This document shows positions 36,536-50,214 of a stretch of 64,000 nucleotides of DNA, one piece after another. The stretch spans positions 682,001 through 746,000 of the forward strand of contig CM082589.2 of NCBI GenBank assembly GCA_040954595.2, written 5' to 3'. The notes under the pieces were generated by a model. It saw nothing but the letters and a program-made list of their open reading frames with translations, was not told the origin of the DNA and ran no database searches. Each line of letters opens with the position of its first letter. Position 1 is the first letter of the stretch. Source of the DNA: Balanoglossus misakiensis. Taxonomy: Eukaryota > Hemichordata. The position numbers and the translations under genes are program-made.

Positions 36536-39500
36536 CTAAATTGATGAGGCCTGTACTATAGTGATGGGGTAAGTTTTGTCAACGAGTTTCTGTGGGGGAT
36601 ATTTGAGTTTTGTTACGATGAAAAACTGGAATCTTTCAACTCTGGATTGGATGAATCCATCCTTGCTGTATTCTGGTCCATCACTGTCCCTGAGTAGAAC
36701 TAAGTATCTGTGTGAGAGAGAGAGAGAGAAAATGATAATAATCTAGTCAGAATGGAGTAACGGGAATACAGAGCTGATCCAAAGAGTGTGTGCAGTAGTC
36801 TGAAGTTGTTCTTTCATAGTCATTAAAAATTCCAGGCTTTTCCAGGAATTTTTGGATTTTTAAAAGCATCTCAAATAAATGTCATGTGTATAAATTGTAC
36901 TGACAACTTACTTTTCATTCTTCATAATGTCTTTATTCATTATCAAGTCCATCAACCCTTTATGAATGTCATCCATTCTCATAGCTACTGTGTCAAACAT
37001 ATCTACCTGCATCATGTCTAGCACCAGAGGTTTTCCATATCTAGTGAATGAGAAAGAAATTGAAGCAGATCAGAGTCTGATGATGACTTGATGGCTGCTT
37101 TCCATATCTACTTACTGGAGAGGAAAGTCTGTCAAATTCTCCGGTAGATTACTGCGCCCTTTGTTGCACATGTTCCATAGCTGTGTCTATACCAGTTTGA
37201 TTCTCTCTGTTCTGTCTGTCTGTCTATCTGACTGACTGACTGACTGTCTGTCTGTCTGTCTGTCTGCCATGCCTGTCAATTTCCTTCACATTCAAGTAAT
37301 TCAATTGTTCTTACCTAAGAGCACCAAGAATTGATTTCCTCATAACTTCCACCTCGACTTGTTTAACATTCAATGCATTTATGTAGTTGGTATCTCTGTA
37401 TTGTAAGAATGTTGCTACGCGCCCTGATGGGTCGATGAGCAGAGGCCATCTGTAGGTGAGAAAATAAAAATTTAGTAAACCACCAAGATCACGCAAGCTT
37501 AAATACATTAAGCATCTTAAAGGGTGGGTGTCGTCCGATATGTGGCTATCGGTATAGGTCCCATACTGCACAGTTGCTAGAAAGTTTTTAAAAAAGAATG
37601 AGTCAATATCCTACCTTCCATCAGCAGCTATTTTGTCACCAACATCTCTCATCAAAACTTCATCTAGTTCCTTGATGTTACATTTAACACCAATGACATC
37701 GGGACTGCTTTCTATATAAGAGAAATTAATGCCTTGAAATTAGAGATAGTAACTGTAGCCAACACCAAATGCTTGGTACAAGGTACATGTGCATGTCCTG
37801 TTATAGATGTTCTTTTAACATGTGGTTCTATGTGGAAGGGACTGGTAAAGGTGTTTAGTATAGATATGTTTCTAGATTAGAGAGGGTTCAGTTTAGGTCT
37901 AGACAGGTTTTAATGTAGTGTAGATGGACTGAAAGTCTCCAACCTCCTTCATGTTCTTGTTCACGCATCTGTACTCTGATTTGTTCCAGTTTCTGTTGGG
38001 CTTCCTCTGCATAGAGTTTTGCGATCTCCAGATCTTTCTCTGCATCATGAACCACCTGCAAAGATAGAGGATTTTATGGAAGAGAGAGAAATGGAAGCAT
38101 AAATCAGTCCGGAATCTAGCTCATCATGAAGAGAGATTTCAGACTCTGTTGAAACCGAAATAGCAAATTAATATCAAAACTTGTCCTGCCACGACTACTT
38201 CTTAAGACAACAACAGAGTGTAATACCTGTAGAGTAATTTCAGCTTTAAAATTGCCACCTGCAACCACCTGGTCATGTTCTGTAATTCTTTTCTCCAATT
38301 CGTGATAAGCTTTTCTTAGTTCTTTTTGTCGAATCTCATGCTCTCTTACAGCTTCCTTTAGTTTATTTTCAAGTCTGTGGAGATTTAAAAATAGAGTGAT
38401 TTGTTAAAAGCTGTCTGTACCTATCTGTAAATATGATGTGTTTACGCACAGAAACATGTGCAGTTCAGATGAATGCTTCCCTTTCATGTCTACTACACCA
38501 CAAGATAGTTTTGCCAAAATATGGAAGAGTTTTCCATTCAAATGACTAACTTCTCCATTTCCTCCTCTCTCCTCTTCCTTTCATCTTCTTTCCGCTTTTC
38601 TTTGACTTTCTCAATCTTTTCCAGAAGTGCATCTGTATTTTCAATATTCCACTCAGCAAGCACAGATATCACAGCATCTATAGTTGCAATCTAAGACGCA
38701 AAAACACATTGATAACAATTATTTCCAATACAGATAAATCATCATGTAAATGTATGTACTTGAGTTTCAAAAGCTCACATTACAGCCAGAAAGAAAGAAC
38801 AGTGTTCAGCCTGTTCGCAGTCTTTTCATGGTTTAGTTTCAATTTAAAATTTACAAAGGCAAAGTCACCTACTTTGGGCAATTAACATTTGAAACGGGCC
38901 ATACATGACCAAGATTTTAATAACTTGTATGCATTATGTACTGTGTGAAATAGGGTCACCTTTACTGCAGATTTCATATAATCCATCAAACTTCGAATTC
39001 ACAAAGTGTTTATACCAGACAAGGTGTTGTTTTAAATACCCGTTGATTGATGGCATATGATCCCACATACACTGTGTGTAAAGAACATGTATTGTGGCAA
39101 CTTGGCAACAACTGTTGCGATTGATGTCTTTAATCTTACTAAACAAAGGCTGGTGAAATGGATAGCGATATAATATTTGTACAAATGCATTTTGTTCTAT
39201 CTGTTTCACCCGTAGTTCCCTGTTTTATTCGCAATCCTTTCACAGTGTTGTTACTTTTATCACCTCCCACTTTTCTTGAATAGTGGAGCAAAAAAGCCAT
39301 TACAGGTTCTTGAGAAGTGCTAAATGTTTCCAAAAAGTGACAAAAGGTGGAGAAAATGAGCAGATGTTTTTAGCAGCCATGCTACAAGAGCCTCATCACG
39401 GCTAGCTAATGGGTCAAATAGTTAGTCATTATGATCACAGATTACTGGTGCTATATTGTTGTAATGCAACAGCGTGTGACAAAAAATCCCCATACACTCA

Positions 39501-41013
39501 ACAAGAAATGTGCTTCATAAATAACAGGGCAATTCAGTCTTTTGGATTTGTAAATATATGATTTTTATACTTTAGTGGACACTGACCGAGATTATGTATG
39601 GCAGGTGTATTGGCCAGGTAATGTCGTTTATTTCTTTACCTGTTCTGGATTTTGACCGTCATTTGCATAAAGTCTTGGATCAGCACCGTGCTGTAACAAT
39701 GTCTCCACTGCCTCTAAGTGGCCACTGAACGCAGCTCTGTACAACGGTGTTCTTTCAAACTGTCCACGACTGTTTGGATCAGCTCCTTTCTCCAAGAGCA
39801 TCTTGATGGTATCTGCATGTCCTCCACTGGATGCTTCTGAGAGCGGTGTGTTGTTATTAGCATCTGCACAGTCCACCATCTCAAGTTGGTGTCTGGCTCG
39901 GATTGTTCTACCCACTGAATCATTTGCTATGCCCATTTTCGTGTCCTGTTGATCAACCTAATAATATTAAAAATCATTAATGCTATTACTTTTAGTTACA
40001 ATATGTACTGCCCCAGAACCATCACCTAAGTTTATAGTAGGCATGAAGATTAACCTATGGAACGTTTACTGTTCAACTGTTTGAAGTGAAAAGTGTACAA
40101 GCACACCTCTTTCAACACCTGAGTGATTTCATCATTGTCTCCATCAAATGCTGCTTCTAACATTCTCTTTCTTCTTTTGATAGCTTCTTTCTTTCTCCTT
40201 CTTTCTTCTTCTTCCTTCTCTCGTTCTCTGGCTGCTTGTTCTTGTTCTCGCTTGACCATTGCCAGAAATGCCTTGTCAAAAAAAAACTCCCTTGTAATAT
40301 TGATTTCTTATGATCCATGCATCATTTATGTAATTGAAATGAACTAATTGTAACATACAATGCATAAATCATAACTGTTATGCAATAATGATATTTCAAG
40401 CAGAGCTGCAACTTTTCCATTCATTCCATACCTCTTTTTCCAGTCTTTCCATTTCTTCCTCATAGTTTTCCTTCTGCTTTTTCATCTTCCTCAGCTGAGC
40501 CTTTGCCAATAATCTGCGAATCCATTTCTGGATGACTACTGCAGCTAAATCTTGTTTGGTTGGTTCTTTTTTCACTGATTTGGCTGGTTGATTTGTCTTG
40601 CCTTTAGCAGGAGCTGCTTTGCCTTTTGATGGAGTTACGCCAGGTTTTTTCGCTGCACCTATAAAATATTTCCACTTCATGTATTCGTTTTGAAATGATG
40701 ATGTGGGGCTATGGTAGGGGGCGTGGTGGGCACACACTCATTGACAACATGACGATCGTAAGTTTCTCTCCTTTTTATTTAAATAGTTGATCGTCTCGTG
40801 GATACCCAAATACCCCCGTAGTGCTGCAGCAGTTAAATCTACCTTGTAGATCAGCGTTGATTAAACGAACGGGAAAGTTAAAGCTTGTTGCTATCCAGGG
40901 TGCTGCTAGGGACGCTTACCTTTCACAGCTGCAGCGGGGGTTTTCTTTGCTGGCGCGGTTTTCGCCGCAGGTTTAGCCGCCGTCTTGGCAGCAACTGGTC
41001 TTTTCGGGGGCAT
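36536..41013 (-). CDS. IQANK1: IQ motif and ankyrin repeat protein (IQANK1)
   Basis: Eleven coding exons in gene order: 41013-40920, 40658-40432, 40271-40107, 39957-39640, 38690-38551, 38374-38227, 38055-37944, 37711-37615, 37449-37315, 37040-36912, 36707-36536; 1737 nt, 578 aa, phases all close. Order of parts: a Lys/Ala/Pro-rich tail (1-65), an IQ motif (VVIQKWIRRLLAKAQ, about 72-86; calmodulin binding expected), a charged helix, ankyrin repeats (about 137-262; clearest NNNTPLSEASSGGHADTIKMLL and RTPLYRAAFSGHLEAVETLL), a coiled-coil stretch (about 285-400), and a C-terminal domain (about 402-578) starting around WPLLIDPSGRVATFLQY. That last domain recalls the start of dynein heavy-chain AAA5 (WPLMIDP-type) and has no P-loop that I can see. 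Cellular role is poorly known. The exon layout of the C-terminal domain is repeated in the short paralog at 52.4-54.2 kb. Confidence 0.87.
37210..37267. repeat. GTCT/GACT microsatellite
   Basis: Tandem TGTC units interrupted by four GACT units, in the IQANK1 intron between the exons at 37315 and 37040. Simple repeat only. Confidence 0.9.
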
Positions 41014-43363
41014 CTTGATCTCCTGTCAACCCAGATTAACAGTGTCACTGTCGGTTTTGCTCGAAATCGACAGAACATGAAATTGGACAGTGGAGCAATG
41101 TTGTTGTTGTCATGTCACTGAGCGGCCATTTTGACGCTAACATTGCATTATGGGTAGTACACAACAAGATGTAGAGGTCCGCTGGTGTTTATCTTGATGT
41201 TTGTCGTATACGACTTTTACCTATGTCCGTTCAGTACATTAAATTCATTTGACATGTTTTTAAAGACATTTTGCGTATCAAATCACTTCTTGTAGCACTC
41301 ACGGGCATTGTAACTGTGGATTGTGCACGGGCATACACATTTTGCGGGCGTTTCTGGGACCGCTTTATTTTCTGACCCTTTTTTCGATGTTTTTTCTCTC
41401 GATAAAAATTACCAAAAGCTATGTATGTTAACTCCAATATATAAGGTGTTAGGCAACTATATCGAAAATGAATTTTCTATTATACTTGTGTGCAGAAATC
41501 GGTCATTTGCATCGATGTTTGCTTTTACACTGACACAAATGGTGGCCTAAATGTAAATGCCTATACGCCACGACTCTACATCTCTTATCTGATGATTTAT
41601 GATAGATGGATGGTTTTGCAGACAAACCGACGCTGTCATGAGTTTATCTTTGTACACGTACCATGCACTTAATTGATTGCCTGAAGGTAAATTACTAGTA
41701 CATATTACGCCTATCAGAAATTAAAATGGCTTATTTGCACCAACCCTGAAATGAGTCTTGATCGTTTCTCGCAATTTGACAACAAGACCAGAAAGATCAT
41801 GATGTGCGTCACATACTTGTAAATATTGAGACAATGCTTTTGAAACTAACTAACTATCTAACTAGCTGTTAACCAGGCCTAACTAGCTGTCTGTCTCTCT
41901 GTCTACATCTGCCTGCCAGTACGTAGTGTCTGTACGTCTTTCTGTCAATATCAGTCACACCTAACTTGTAATTTTTATCTTTGAGTGCACATCAATTCAT
42001 CCATTGCAAATCGCACAAATCATTTTAAACAGCGTGACAGTTATTATTCTGCAAAATGACATGTCTGACAAAATGATGAATTTAACCCAACTTTGAAAGT
42101 CAGGTGAGATGTAACTTGTAACGTAATGGGGTTATATTTAAGGAGTTTTAGCGCATGTGCGCAGGATAAATTGATATTTATCACGTAGGATTTGTCAATT
42201 TCACATCCCATACGACAGGTTCCCTTAACCAGTGTCGTGTCCCTTGCGTGGTTTGTTTATGAATATGTATAACGACCTTTGACGTCAGTATGAGTAGATG
42301 CACTCATCCGACAATGGAACCTGGTATGCATATTTTACATTTCATATTTTAAATTTATGAACACATACGTGAATAAAATTGCAGGTTAAAGGTTAGTGAC
42401 AAGACAAATAAAAATGTAGAAGGGATATGTATTTTTCGTTGCAGTAAGTAACATTAATAATTTGTCATGGGAATATTTCCAGTGGTACTTCAAATCGTGT
42501 TGACTGTACGCCAAAACGGCCTTGTCTGATAAATGATATCATTAATTCTACAGGTAGGCCCCTATATATAGCATGTCTATAGCCATCGCGGATGAAACGC
42601 TGTAATAAACACCTTGGTTGTCAGTTCGCTTTTGGTGCCGTTGCGTCTGACTGCTCCCCAAAGAAACCAGGCCATAAATATAGTAGCGCGTATTTTTTTT
42701 ATTTAATTAGTTATGCTAGAAAGGCTAAATTATAACTGCCACCAGCCGAGGAAAATCTCAAAGATTGGTCTCAGCGTTTTCATCAATTTTCATGCAGATG
42801 TTGTAAGTGAACCGGAGACCGAGAGATATTCTATTCCGAACGCGCTCGACGCCCTCTGGGCTAGATGTTATCCCTCGTGTGAACCACCTGCTCCGGTTCG
42901 TACACATCCAACGTATCTGTACCGAAAACCGGAAAGGGTAATGCAGAATGAATGTACTGCATAGCCATCACATTTGTGAACTATTAATGATGCCTGTCAA
43001 CCACGGAACACAGTGTATACACAGACGAATGACTAAAATATAACAGTCACAAGCCCAGCATATGAAGCAGGGCACAGTCTAATTTTAGTATGCTTAGAAT
43101 TCCTCGTGAAAAACAAACATAAAAGTCTTTGAAATATTAAAGGTTCTTTGCTTTAATAATTGATACTCTATGTAAATAATATAATTGATATACTTGAATT
43201 ATGCAAATAATTCCGATGACGATTACTTTCCGAATGCACGAGGCGACAGCCGAGCGGGCGTTGATTTTTAATGACTTTTATTATCACTCTCGATTTATTC
43301 ATTTATATTCAAATTTTGTAAGCAAAACAGGCAGGTCAGTCGCGTCTGTGTTTTGGGGCTAAC
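41014..43363. other. Intergenic region between IQANK1 and Kv2
   Basis: Divergent 5' flanks of two genes. About 100-150 bases upstream of the IQANK1 ATG lie GCGGCCATTTTGACG (YY1-like) and ATTGCATTATGGGTAGT (on the minus strand ACTACCCATAATGC, resembling the ZNF143/Staf site) at 41122-41158, a plausible housekeeping promoter. A CTCF-like GACGCCCTCTGGG is at 42848-42860. Short open frames, including one at 42713-42964, show nothing recognisable. Confidence 0.4.
41122..41158 (-). promoter_or_regulatory. Candidate IQANK1 promoter motifs
   Basis: A YY1-like GGCCATTTTG and a ZNF143/Staf-like ACTACCCATAATGC (minus strand) sit side by side about 110-145 bases upstream of the IQANK1 start codon. Both motif types are usual close to TATA-less start sites. 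Sequence resemblance only. Confidence 0.35.
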
Positions 43364-46300
43364 ATGATGGAGGCGGCGAACGCGAAAGATCCGTACCCAC
43401 GTTCGCTGGCTTCGCCTCATATCGACCCGTGTACCATCAAACGGAGTCGCGGCAGAAGCAATCGCGTTATCATCAATGTTGGAGGGGTTCGACATGAAGT
43501 GATGTGGAAAACACTGGCCCGTCTGCCCCGCACGCGACTGGGACGCCTCCGAGAATGCACCACACATGAAATGATAATGGCCGTCTGTGATGACTACAGT
43601 ATTTTGGAAAAGGAAAAATTGGAATACTTCTTCGACAGACACCCCGAATCTTTCCGGGCCATTTTGAATTTCTACCGCATGGGTAAACTGCACATGATCG
43701 AGGAAATGTGCCCGGTATCTTTTGGCGATGAACTTGCCTACTGGGGCATCGATGATTTGTATCTGGAAAATTGTTGTCAACACAAATACCATCAAGTGAA
43801 GGAACAAGTGAAAGAAGAACAAAACCGGATCCACCTCACCCTCAAAGAACAAGAAGAGGAATATTTTGGGGTCGGATGTTTTGCCGACAAGCGCAAGAAA
43901 GTTTGGGCGCTCATGGAAAAGCCCGAGTCATCAACACCCGCCAGGGTAAGTGGGTTACAAAAAGTGCATCTGTTGACACGTCCCGTCTGGTTGGCACTGT
44001 TTCACACGTTTCATCACTTCCCATTGTCCCCCATATCTGTAAGTAAACGACAATCAATCCACAGCAAACCTGTTAATATCACCAGCAAAATTTATAGTTA
44101 GAAAGGACAATAATTTCATGCAGTGTTAATTGCTAAACAAACAAAACAAAACAAGGTAGAGATGCCATATGTAACCCAGAGGCTCACACAGCACTATCTC
44201 TGTACAACAACCCGCTATTATATTTTTGGTTTAAAACATCCACTGTCGGCATATCGGCTTCGTTGTGTTGCAGTGTTTTTGCTGGTCGACCAAGACACAC
44301 GCTTAAAGTCAGCGTCGACAATAACGACAGTACGTCGAATATTGACGCCGACAGCAAAACGGCGGGTAGGGTTTCCAATGACCTAGGAATTAATTACTGA
44401 ATTTTAAATATAATGTGATCAGTAGCAGAATTACATGCTTCTGTTAATAACACACTGAAGGATAAAACGTTTGGAAATGTCTGAATAAAACAATTAATTG
44501 AAATATTATGCTTTCCACATTTTCAGTGGTAATTATACTGCACGTAGGCCCATAGTCAAAAGGTTTGCGATGAATATTCACAAGCCGTTATCTCTATTGC
44601 ATAGCAGATGGGAGGACTAATATTATTCCATCCACGTATGGTTTTAACGACACTATTTATAAATACATCCGCTATGTGCGCTGTGTGTCAGTGTGTATGT
44701 ATGTATATGTGGATTTTGGCATGGTGTTAAGTTGGAGTATGCATTTGGTTTTATGTATGATATTGTTTTATGGTAGGCAAGGCAGGTGATCAGACCTACT
44801 ATTTTTTCAAGTAATAAAACTGGCAAATTATTCGGTTAGATAAAATAGAATCTCTACCATAGCTTAGAAAAGTTTTATCCCACAAACTCATCTATCATTC
44901 ATATCCGCGTGCATTCGTTCCTTTCTTGGAATTCCGATTTTTCCTTTAAAATTCGAGTAGGTAGTTTACGATTGGCAAATTTACTTTTCCACAATAAACG
45001 TAGATTTGCCATCAATTTAATAACCCGTAGCAGCTGTCATTCATATCAAGCGTATGAATGGAATGAACTGCTAATGATTGAATGACAAACGTGATAAGTT
45101 ATATCGTCCTGAAATTAACGTTTTTTTTTCCATTAGGCCGATGTGTAGATTCTACAAAAGAAATCCTTTACCATGTAGGTTTCAAAGCATGTTACAATCA
45201 CACCTTGTTCGTTTCCAGCACTCTGATTGGTGGCTTCATTGCCAGCGTCATGCACGCAGAGGGCGCATTATCGGTCAACAGTTTTCGAACTGTTACCCGA
45301 CAATTGTGTAATGTTGCAGGAAAACAAAAAACGGTCAACAAGACACTGCAACAGACAGTTTCAGACTCATTATCAATGCAATTGGGTAATGAAAATGAAA
45401 TTTTCATGACCCTTAATGGTTATTAATAGTCCTAATAGTTCGCAACAAAAATCATTAAAATCGATCGACGATGAAGTAATGACGACATAGGCAAGAGGTT
45501 CTGTGAGGAGACAATATATTTTCAAACGTGTGTTGGTTGTTTGGGGACATCTGTTGCCGTATTTAGGACAGCATATGTACATGAGCCTTGATAGCTGTAG
45601 ATAACAATATTTATCATTTTATATGGACAATAAAACGCCATTAGTGAGACAGTTGAAACAGAATCCAGAAAGGCGATCATTTATGTCAACTATTCTGCAA
45701 TGGTTAGATGCGCTAGATGTGGCCCATAACTGTACCTGCAATATTCACTACGAAGTGCATTGGTTTTTAGGCTCGTTCGAGTATCAAAGTCTAAAATTAT
45801 CAGAGTTATATTTACACCAACAGCGCTAGCGATTACTTACTGGTATTGTAATATGACGGTCATTTATTATGTTGCAAATGGAATGAGAATTGAGAATGAA
45901 TAATGAGCTTTAAAAAGACCAGTGTCACAGTGTTTAACAGTGTTTTTGCATAATCCTGGCTGTGTTTGGTATTAATGAGCTTTTATGTATTTTTGAAATT
46001 GTTACAAGGTGAACTTGTGGTTGGTAGAGCTGTACTCTTGCACTGTCATAATATGCACAGCATCTAAAGGTGATATTAAAATTATATAATTTCTTGTATG
46101 TACCAGCCATTTCTACGGACTTATTCAAACATGAGTTGTAACAACTGATAATTATATTAATCGCAGTAAGCATATTACATGAATAAGTTTGTATCATAAA
46201 ACAACAGAAAACAAAATTGGACCTTTTCCTTCTGATCAACTGCCTGGACAAATTACAAGTCACATTGACGTGTCCTACTGCCATGGTCACGATGTTCTCT

Positions 46301-49191
46301 TAGGGCTGGATAATTAACATGAGAAGTTTATTTATAGCTTGTGCTGAGTGCTTTATTCAGATGGCATAAGATAGGTCTTACGTCTCTAGCATATCTAATT
46401 GTATATCTATTAACAACATCTTTCTAATTATCTCAATATCTCCACCACATCGAGCCTGACGATTTGCAAACTACAGCCCCTATAGCTGTCACTTTTGGAA
46501 CTAGTACAAGTAACTTTATGACAATGTGACTGTTATGTTTCCAGACTGCTGGGCCAAGTCTAAACGTATTACTGCGATAAGGCATCATGCCACGCTGACG
46601 ATCTCCACACTTTCACTATACCAATCAGCAATCCTTCACATTTTAGCTTATATCAGAGACCAATTTCATTTAAAAATTCAATCAATCAAGCGACTCTTGT
46701 ATGAAAAACTAATTCCCGTAAACTACACACCCTTTACACCCCGTGAACTAAAACACGACAGGCCATGAAATGTAAAGCCATGTTAATTTGCAAATAACTT
46801 CGTCAATTTATGTAATTACACGGATTTTTTCCGTGGCAATATCATTTAAATTACAAAATTGGTAGTCGTCGTGTCCTTGGGGGAGAAACTTAAAGGCTGC
46901 TTATAGATGCTTGACATGTCACTACACGTTGGGCTCAGCTGGTCGCTTCATCTAAAGAATTTATAAAATATTGCGCTGAAGTAGATTTGCCACAGAAAGG
47001 TGGCATTTGCACGTTCTCCGTGGAGATTACAAGACAAGGAATTTGCATATTTTTCTGCAAATGCTACAGATGGGTGGGAATAACCGTCCGAATACCTATA
47101 CAGACGAGAACGTCCATTAGAATGCTAATTCTAGAAGGATTAAGTTGAAATTGCCTGTAATAGAGGGACTGTGGCCTGGGTTAGAAAAGAATAGGATAAA
47201 ATTGTCGAGAGAACATAAGCTTGCAGCAATTATAGCATGTGACAACACGTTATCCGGAAATCAATTAACATGTATTAAGGGCCATTATCCCATCGGTAAA
47301 AATACAGTGACTGTAGTGTTAATTAAAGCTTCAGGCAGTGTTGGCGGGCGGGGCATAAAAGGGCAAATGTGCAAGAAGACAATTGTGTTCCATATGGTAC
47401 CCCTATTTCACCAAATATAAATTTAGACTATATTTACTATTTTCTTTGACATTTTAAATACTCGTACAACCTTTTGATCATGTAATTAATGCAAAGTGAA
47501 ACTTTATCAGATTAAAAAGGAGCGTCTTTTCTATTTTCCAGATCGTTGCGATTTTGTCCATCCTCTTCATCGTATTGTCCACCATTGCTCTGTCACTGAA
47601 CACGATTCCCAGCCTTCAAGACAAAGACAAATATGGCCAGCCAGGAGACAATCACGAACTAGCAATGGTTGAAATGGTTTGTATTGCCTGGTTTACAATG
47701 GAATATGTTCTCAGATTATTGTCAGCACCGTATAAGTGGCAATTCTTCAAAGCCCCGTTGAACGTCATAGATCTCATCGCCATATTGCCGTTTTACATCA
47801 CGTTGTTTCTCACTGAGTCAAACGACAGCTATCTGCAGGTTAACAACGTCCGTCGCGTGGTGCAAATCTTCAGGATCATGCGAATTCTGCGAATCTTGAA
47901 ACTAGCCAGGCACTCCACCGGACTCAAAGCGCTTGGACACACCCTGACGACGAGTTACACAGAACTGGGTCTTCTCACTCTCTTCATAGGGATAGTCGTC
48001 ATGTTGTTTTCAAGTTTAGCCTATTTCGCCGAGAAGGATGACCCCAACACGCTCTTTGAGAGCATCCCCATCGCTTGTTGGTGGGCGGCAATCACTATGA
48101 CAACGGTTGGATATGGGGATCTGTATCCAAAGACGCTACTAGGGAAACTTGTTGGTGCCGTGTGTTGCATCTGCGGCGTGCTGGTCATCGCTTTACCCAT
48201 TCCCATTATTGTCAATAATTTTTCGGATTACTATCAGGAGCAGAAGAGACACGAGAAAACCATGAAACGAAGGGAAGCTCTGGAAAAGGCCAAAAAAGAC
48301 GGGACCTTGGTTAGTGTCAATGTAAGATACGCGTGGATGGATATGGTGGACATTTTAGTGGATAACAAGAAAGGGTCGCCGCGACTTGAAGGTCGAAGTG
48401 TTTCCAATCTGTCGTTGGAGTACCCGGTCGAAAATGATCAACAACGCAATAATAAGACGCACAATTTACAAGTAGGTACTGGAACTATCTATCATTCTTC
48501 GGGGCGTCTGTCTCCTCGTGGATCGGGACGAAGACGCTTACAGAGTTCTTCCAGTATGGCTTCGGACACCTGTCGGGAACCGGTGGGGAGAACGCATGGC
48601 GTCATAGGAGGGATGGGTGTCATGGCAACTGGTCCGGGGATCTGCATTGGCGGGAAAGACTGCGAAGGAGAAGAGGGAAAGAGCGACGGCGAGACTTCGC
48701 CCTGCCTCGGAATAAATCAAGATTTCCGAAACAAAAACGAGAGAGACAGAATGGAATTGCCCAACATCCGGGTCACCACAGCTTCATCAAAGGGTTCGGG
48801 AAGCCGTCTGGACACCGATGATGACGACAAGCGAAGTTTTTCTTCGGTGGATTCTGACGACAGAAAGACGCCACCGACGGCCGTGAAGAGGCCATTCTTA
48901 AAAGGGAGATTTAAAAAGCCAAGTAATAGCCTTGCAGCCATAAGACGTTTTGCTAATCTAAGAGGGAGGGGTCGTGCAACCGATCGATCTGCCACGCAAT
49001 CAAGTGACAGTGCATCCGAATCTTACAGTCCAAACAACGCAAGAAATGCTGACTTAAACAACAAAATGGGCGCTGCCGACGTTGATGTCGAGAAAGGTCA
49101 GTTGGACCGCACACCAAGGAACGAGATCTCGCCCGATGATCCTCCGGAAGCGAGAAACTCCTTGGAAGAAATTGAACTTAATAACATGTAA
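43364..49191 (+). CDS. KCNB: Kv2 (Shab/KCNB) voltage-gated K+ channel
   Basis: Two coding exons, 43364-43945 (194 codons) and 47542-49191, separated by a 3.6-kb phase-0 intron; 743 aa. Exon 1 encodes the T1 tetramerisation domain ([45 protein letters not shown]) with the HX5CX20CC zinc motif that separates Kv2-4 from Shaker channels. Exon 2 carries S1 to S6: the S4 sensor [20 protein letters not shown] (about 297-316), the selectivity filter TTVGYGD (381-387) and the S6 PIP hinge (413-415). The [15 protein letters not shown] segment, EKRKKLW-like linker and [13 protein letters not shown] tail are Kv2-specific. The C-terminus from about 450 is long, Ser/Gly/Arg/Asp-rich and weakly conserved, as usual for Kv2 regulatory tails. 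A delayed-rectifier K+ channel of neuron and muscle membranes by family. The start is the first of two ATGs; all core residues are intact. Confidence 0.96.
43946..47541 (+). other. Kv2 intron 1
   Basis: A 3.6-kb intron between the T1 exon and the transmembrane exon, with donor AGG/GTAAGT and acceptor TTTTCCAG/ATC. It contains a CTCF-like CAGAGGGCGC at 45257-45266. A 114-aa open frame at 45.1-45.4 kb follows a good polypyrimidine-AG but matches no family I know. No RNA gene or element was recognised. Confidence 0.8.
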
Positions 49192-50214
49192 ACTCCAACT
49201 TCCATCTCAATTAGTTATGTAGTTATAATGAAGGACAACCGTCATAGTAAGCTATTAAAGGCATTTCGTGGTATTTGGGTACACCAAGACGAACCAATGC
49301 ACAATGAAAATAAAATGTCTTTCAGTTTTATTAATCATTGCAAAACAATAATACTATGCAAAACCGACGCAGTATTCGGTTCAAGTGTTTTCCAAGCAAA
49401 TCGCAAAGCTTATTGTAGTAACAAAATATGTAGATCATTCGCTTGAAATTCAAATTAAGTCTTCTCCATCTGATATTGGTAAATTTTATCCTGGTAGCTA
49501 AATGTTTAAACTTAGTTTTTAAGAATTGAACAAATCATATTCGAAATATAAAGAAGTGATCATATGAGACTCACGTTAAGAAATTTCAGTATACAGATAA
49601 CTTCCTGGTGCAGTGGTAATTTCCTCTGCAAGATAAACCACGTCTTCCTCATCAAGTGCGCCCGTCAATTCAAGATTAAAACCGAATTCAATTTTACTGA
49701 TAATTCAATTCTCTTTTGACATGGTTGATGTAATTAGCAGTGATAGGGTTTAATACTTCTTGTAAATAAAGCATTTAAATTGGAAGTATGAAATATAACT
49801 TACCTTACTGAATTTTAAAATGTGGGAAGTAACTCCTTCAATACTATTGTAAACTTCAATAATAATAATAAAACATTTACATCATAGTAGTATTCGATCA
49901 CTAAAGGGGAGGGTCGCCTGAACTGCACATGCGTGAGGTTTCTGTGTATAAACACACCGTCAGCACTGTTCAGGGAGACCCTGTTAACCAATACAGTTAA
50001 TACAAAGTAACAATCACATTGTTTGCAATTATGTACATTGTAGCAATTACACGTTGCGCCTACTTTGACGTATTGTCGTATTGGACCAATATACGCAGCC
50101 GCAGAGGAGACGACCCCACCCTTTAATATGGCAATTGTTTGACTTTCTATTCAATGCGGTATTCATGCAAAAAAAAAAGAAATTTTACAAGATTTACTTG
50201 AGGATGTGACTTAT
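49192..50214. other. Kv2 3' UTR and flank
   Basis: Presumed 3' UTR. An AATAAA at 49309-49314 is only 118 bases past the stop; others may be used, since Kv2 transcripts tend to have long 3' UTRs. An imperfect inverted pair, AGGGTCGCCTGAAC and GTTCAGGGAGACCCT, spans 49911-49982. No coding exon. Confidence 0.4.

Noticed and set aside
43295-43852. 185-aa minus-strand frame opposite Kv2 exon 1
   Set aside because: An antisense shadow of the strongly conserved T1-domain exon, without independent motifs.
45082-45426. 114-aa frame in the Kv2 intron preceded by a good polypyrimidine-AG
   Set aside because: No recognisable family, and the known Kv2 protein is complete without it; an alternative exon cannot be excluded.
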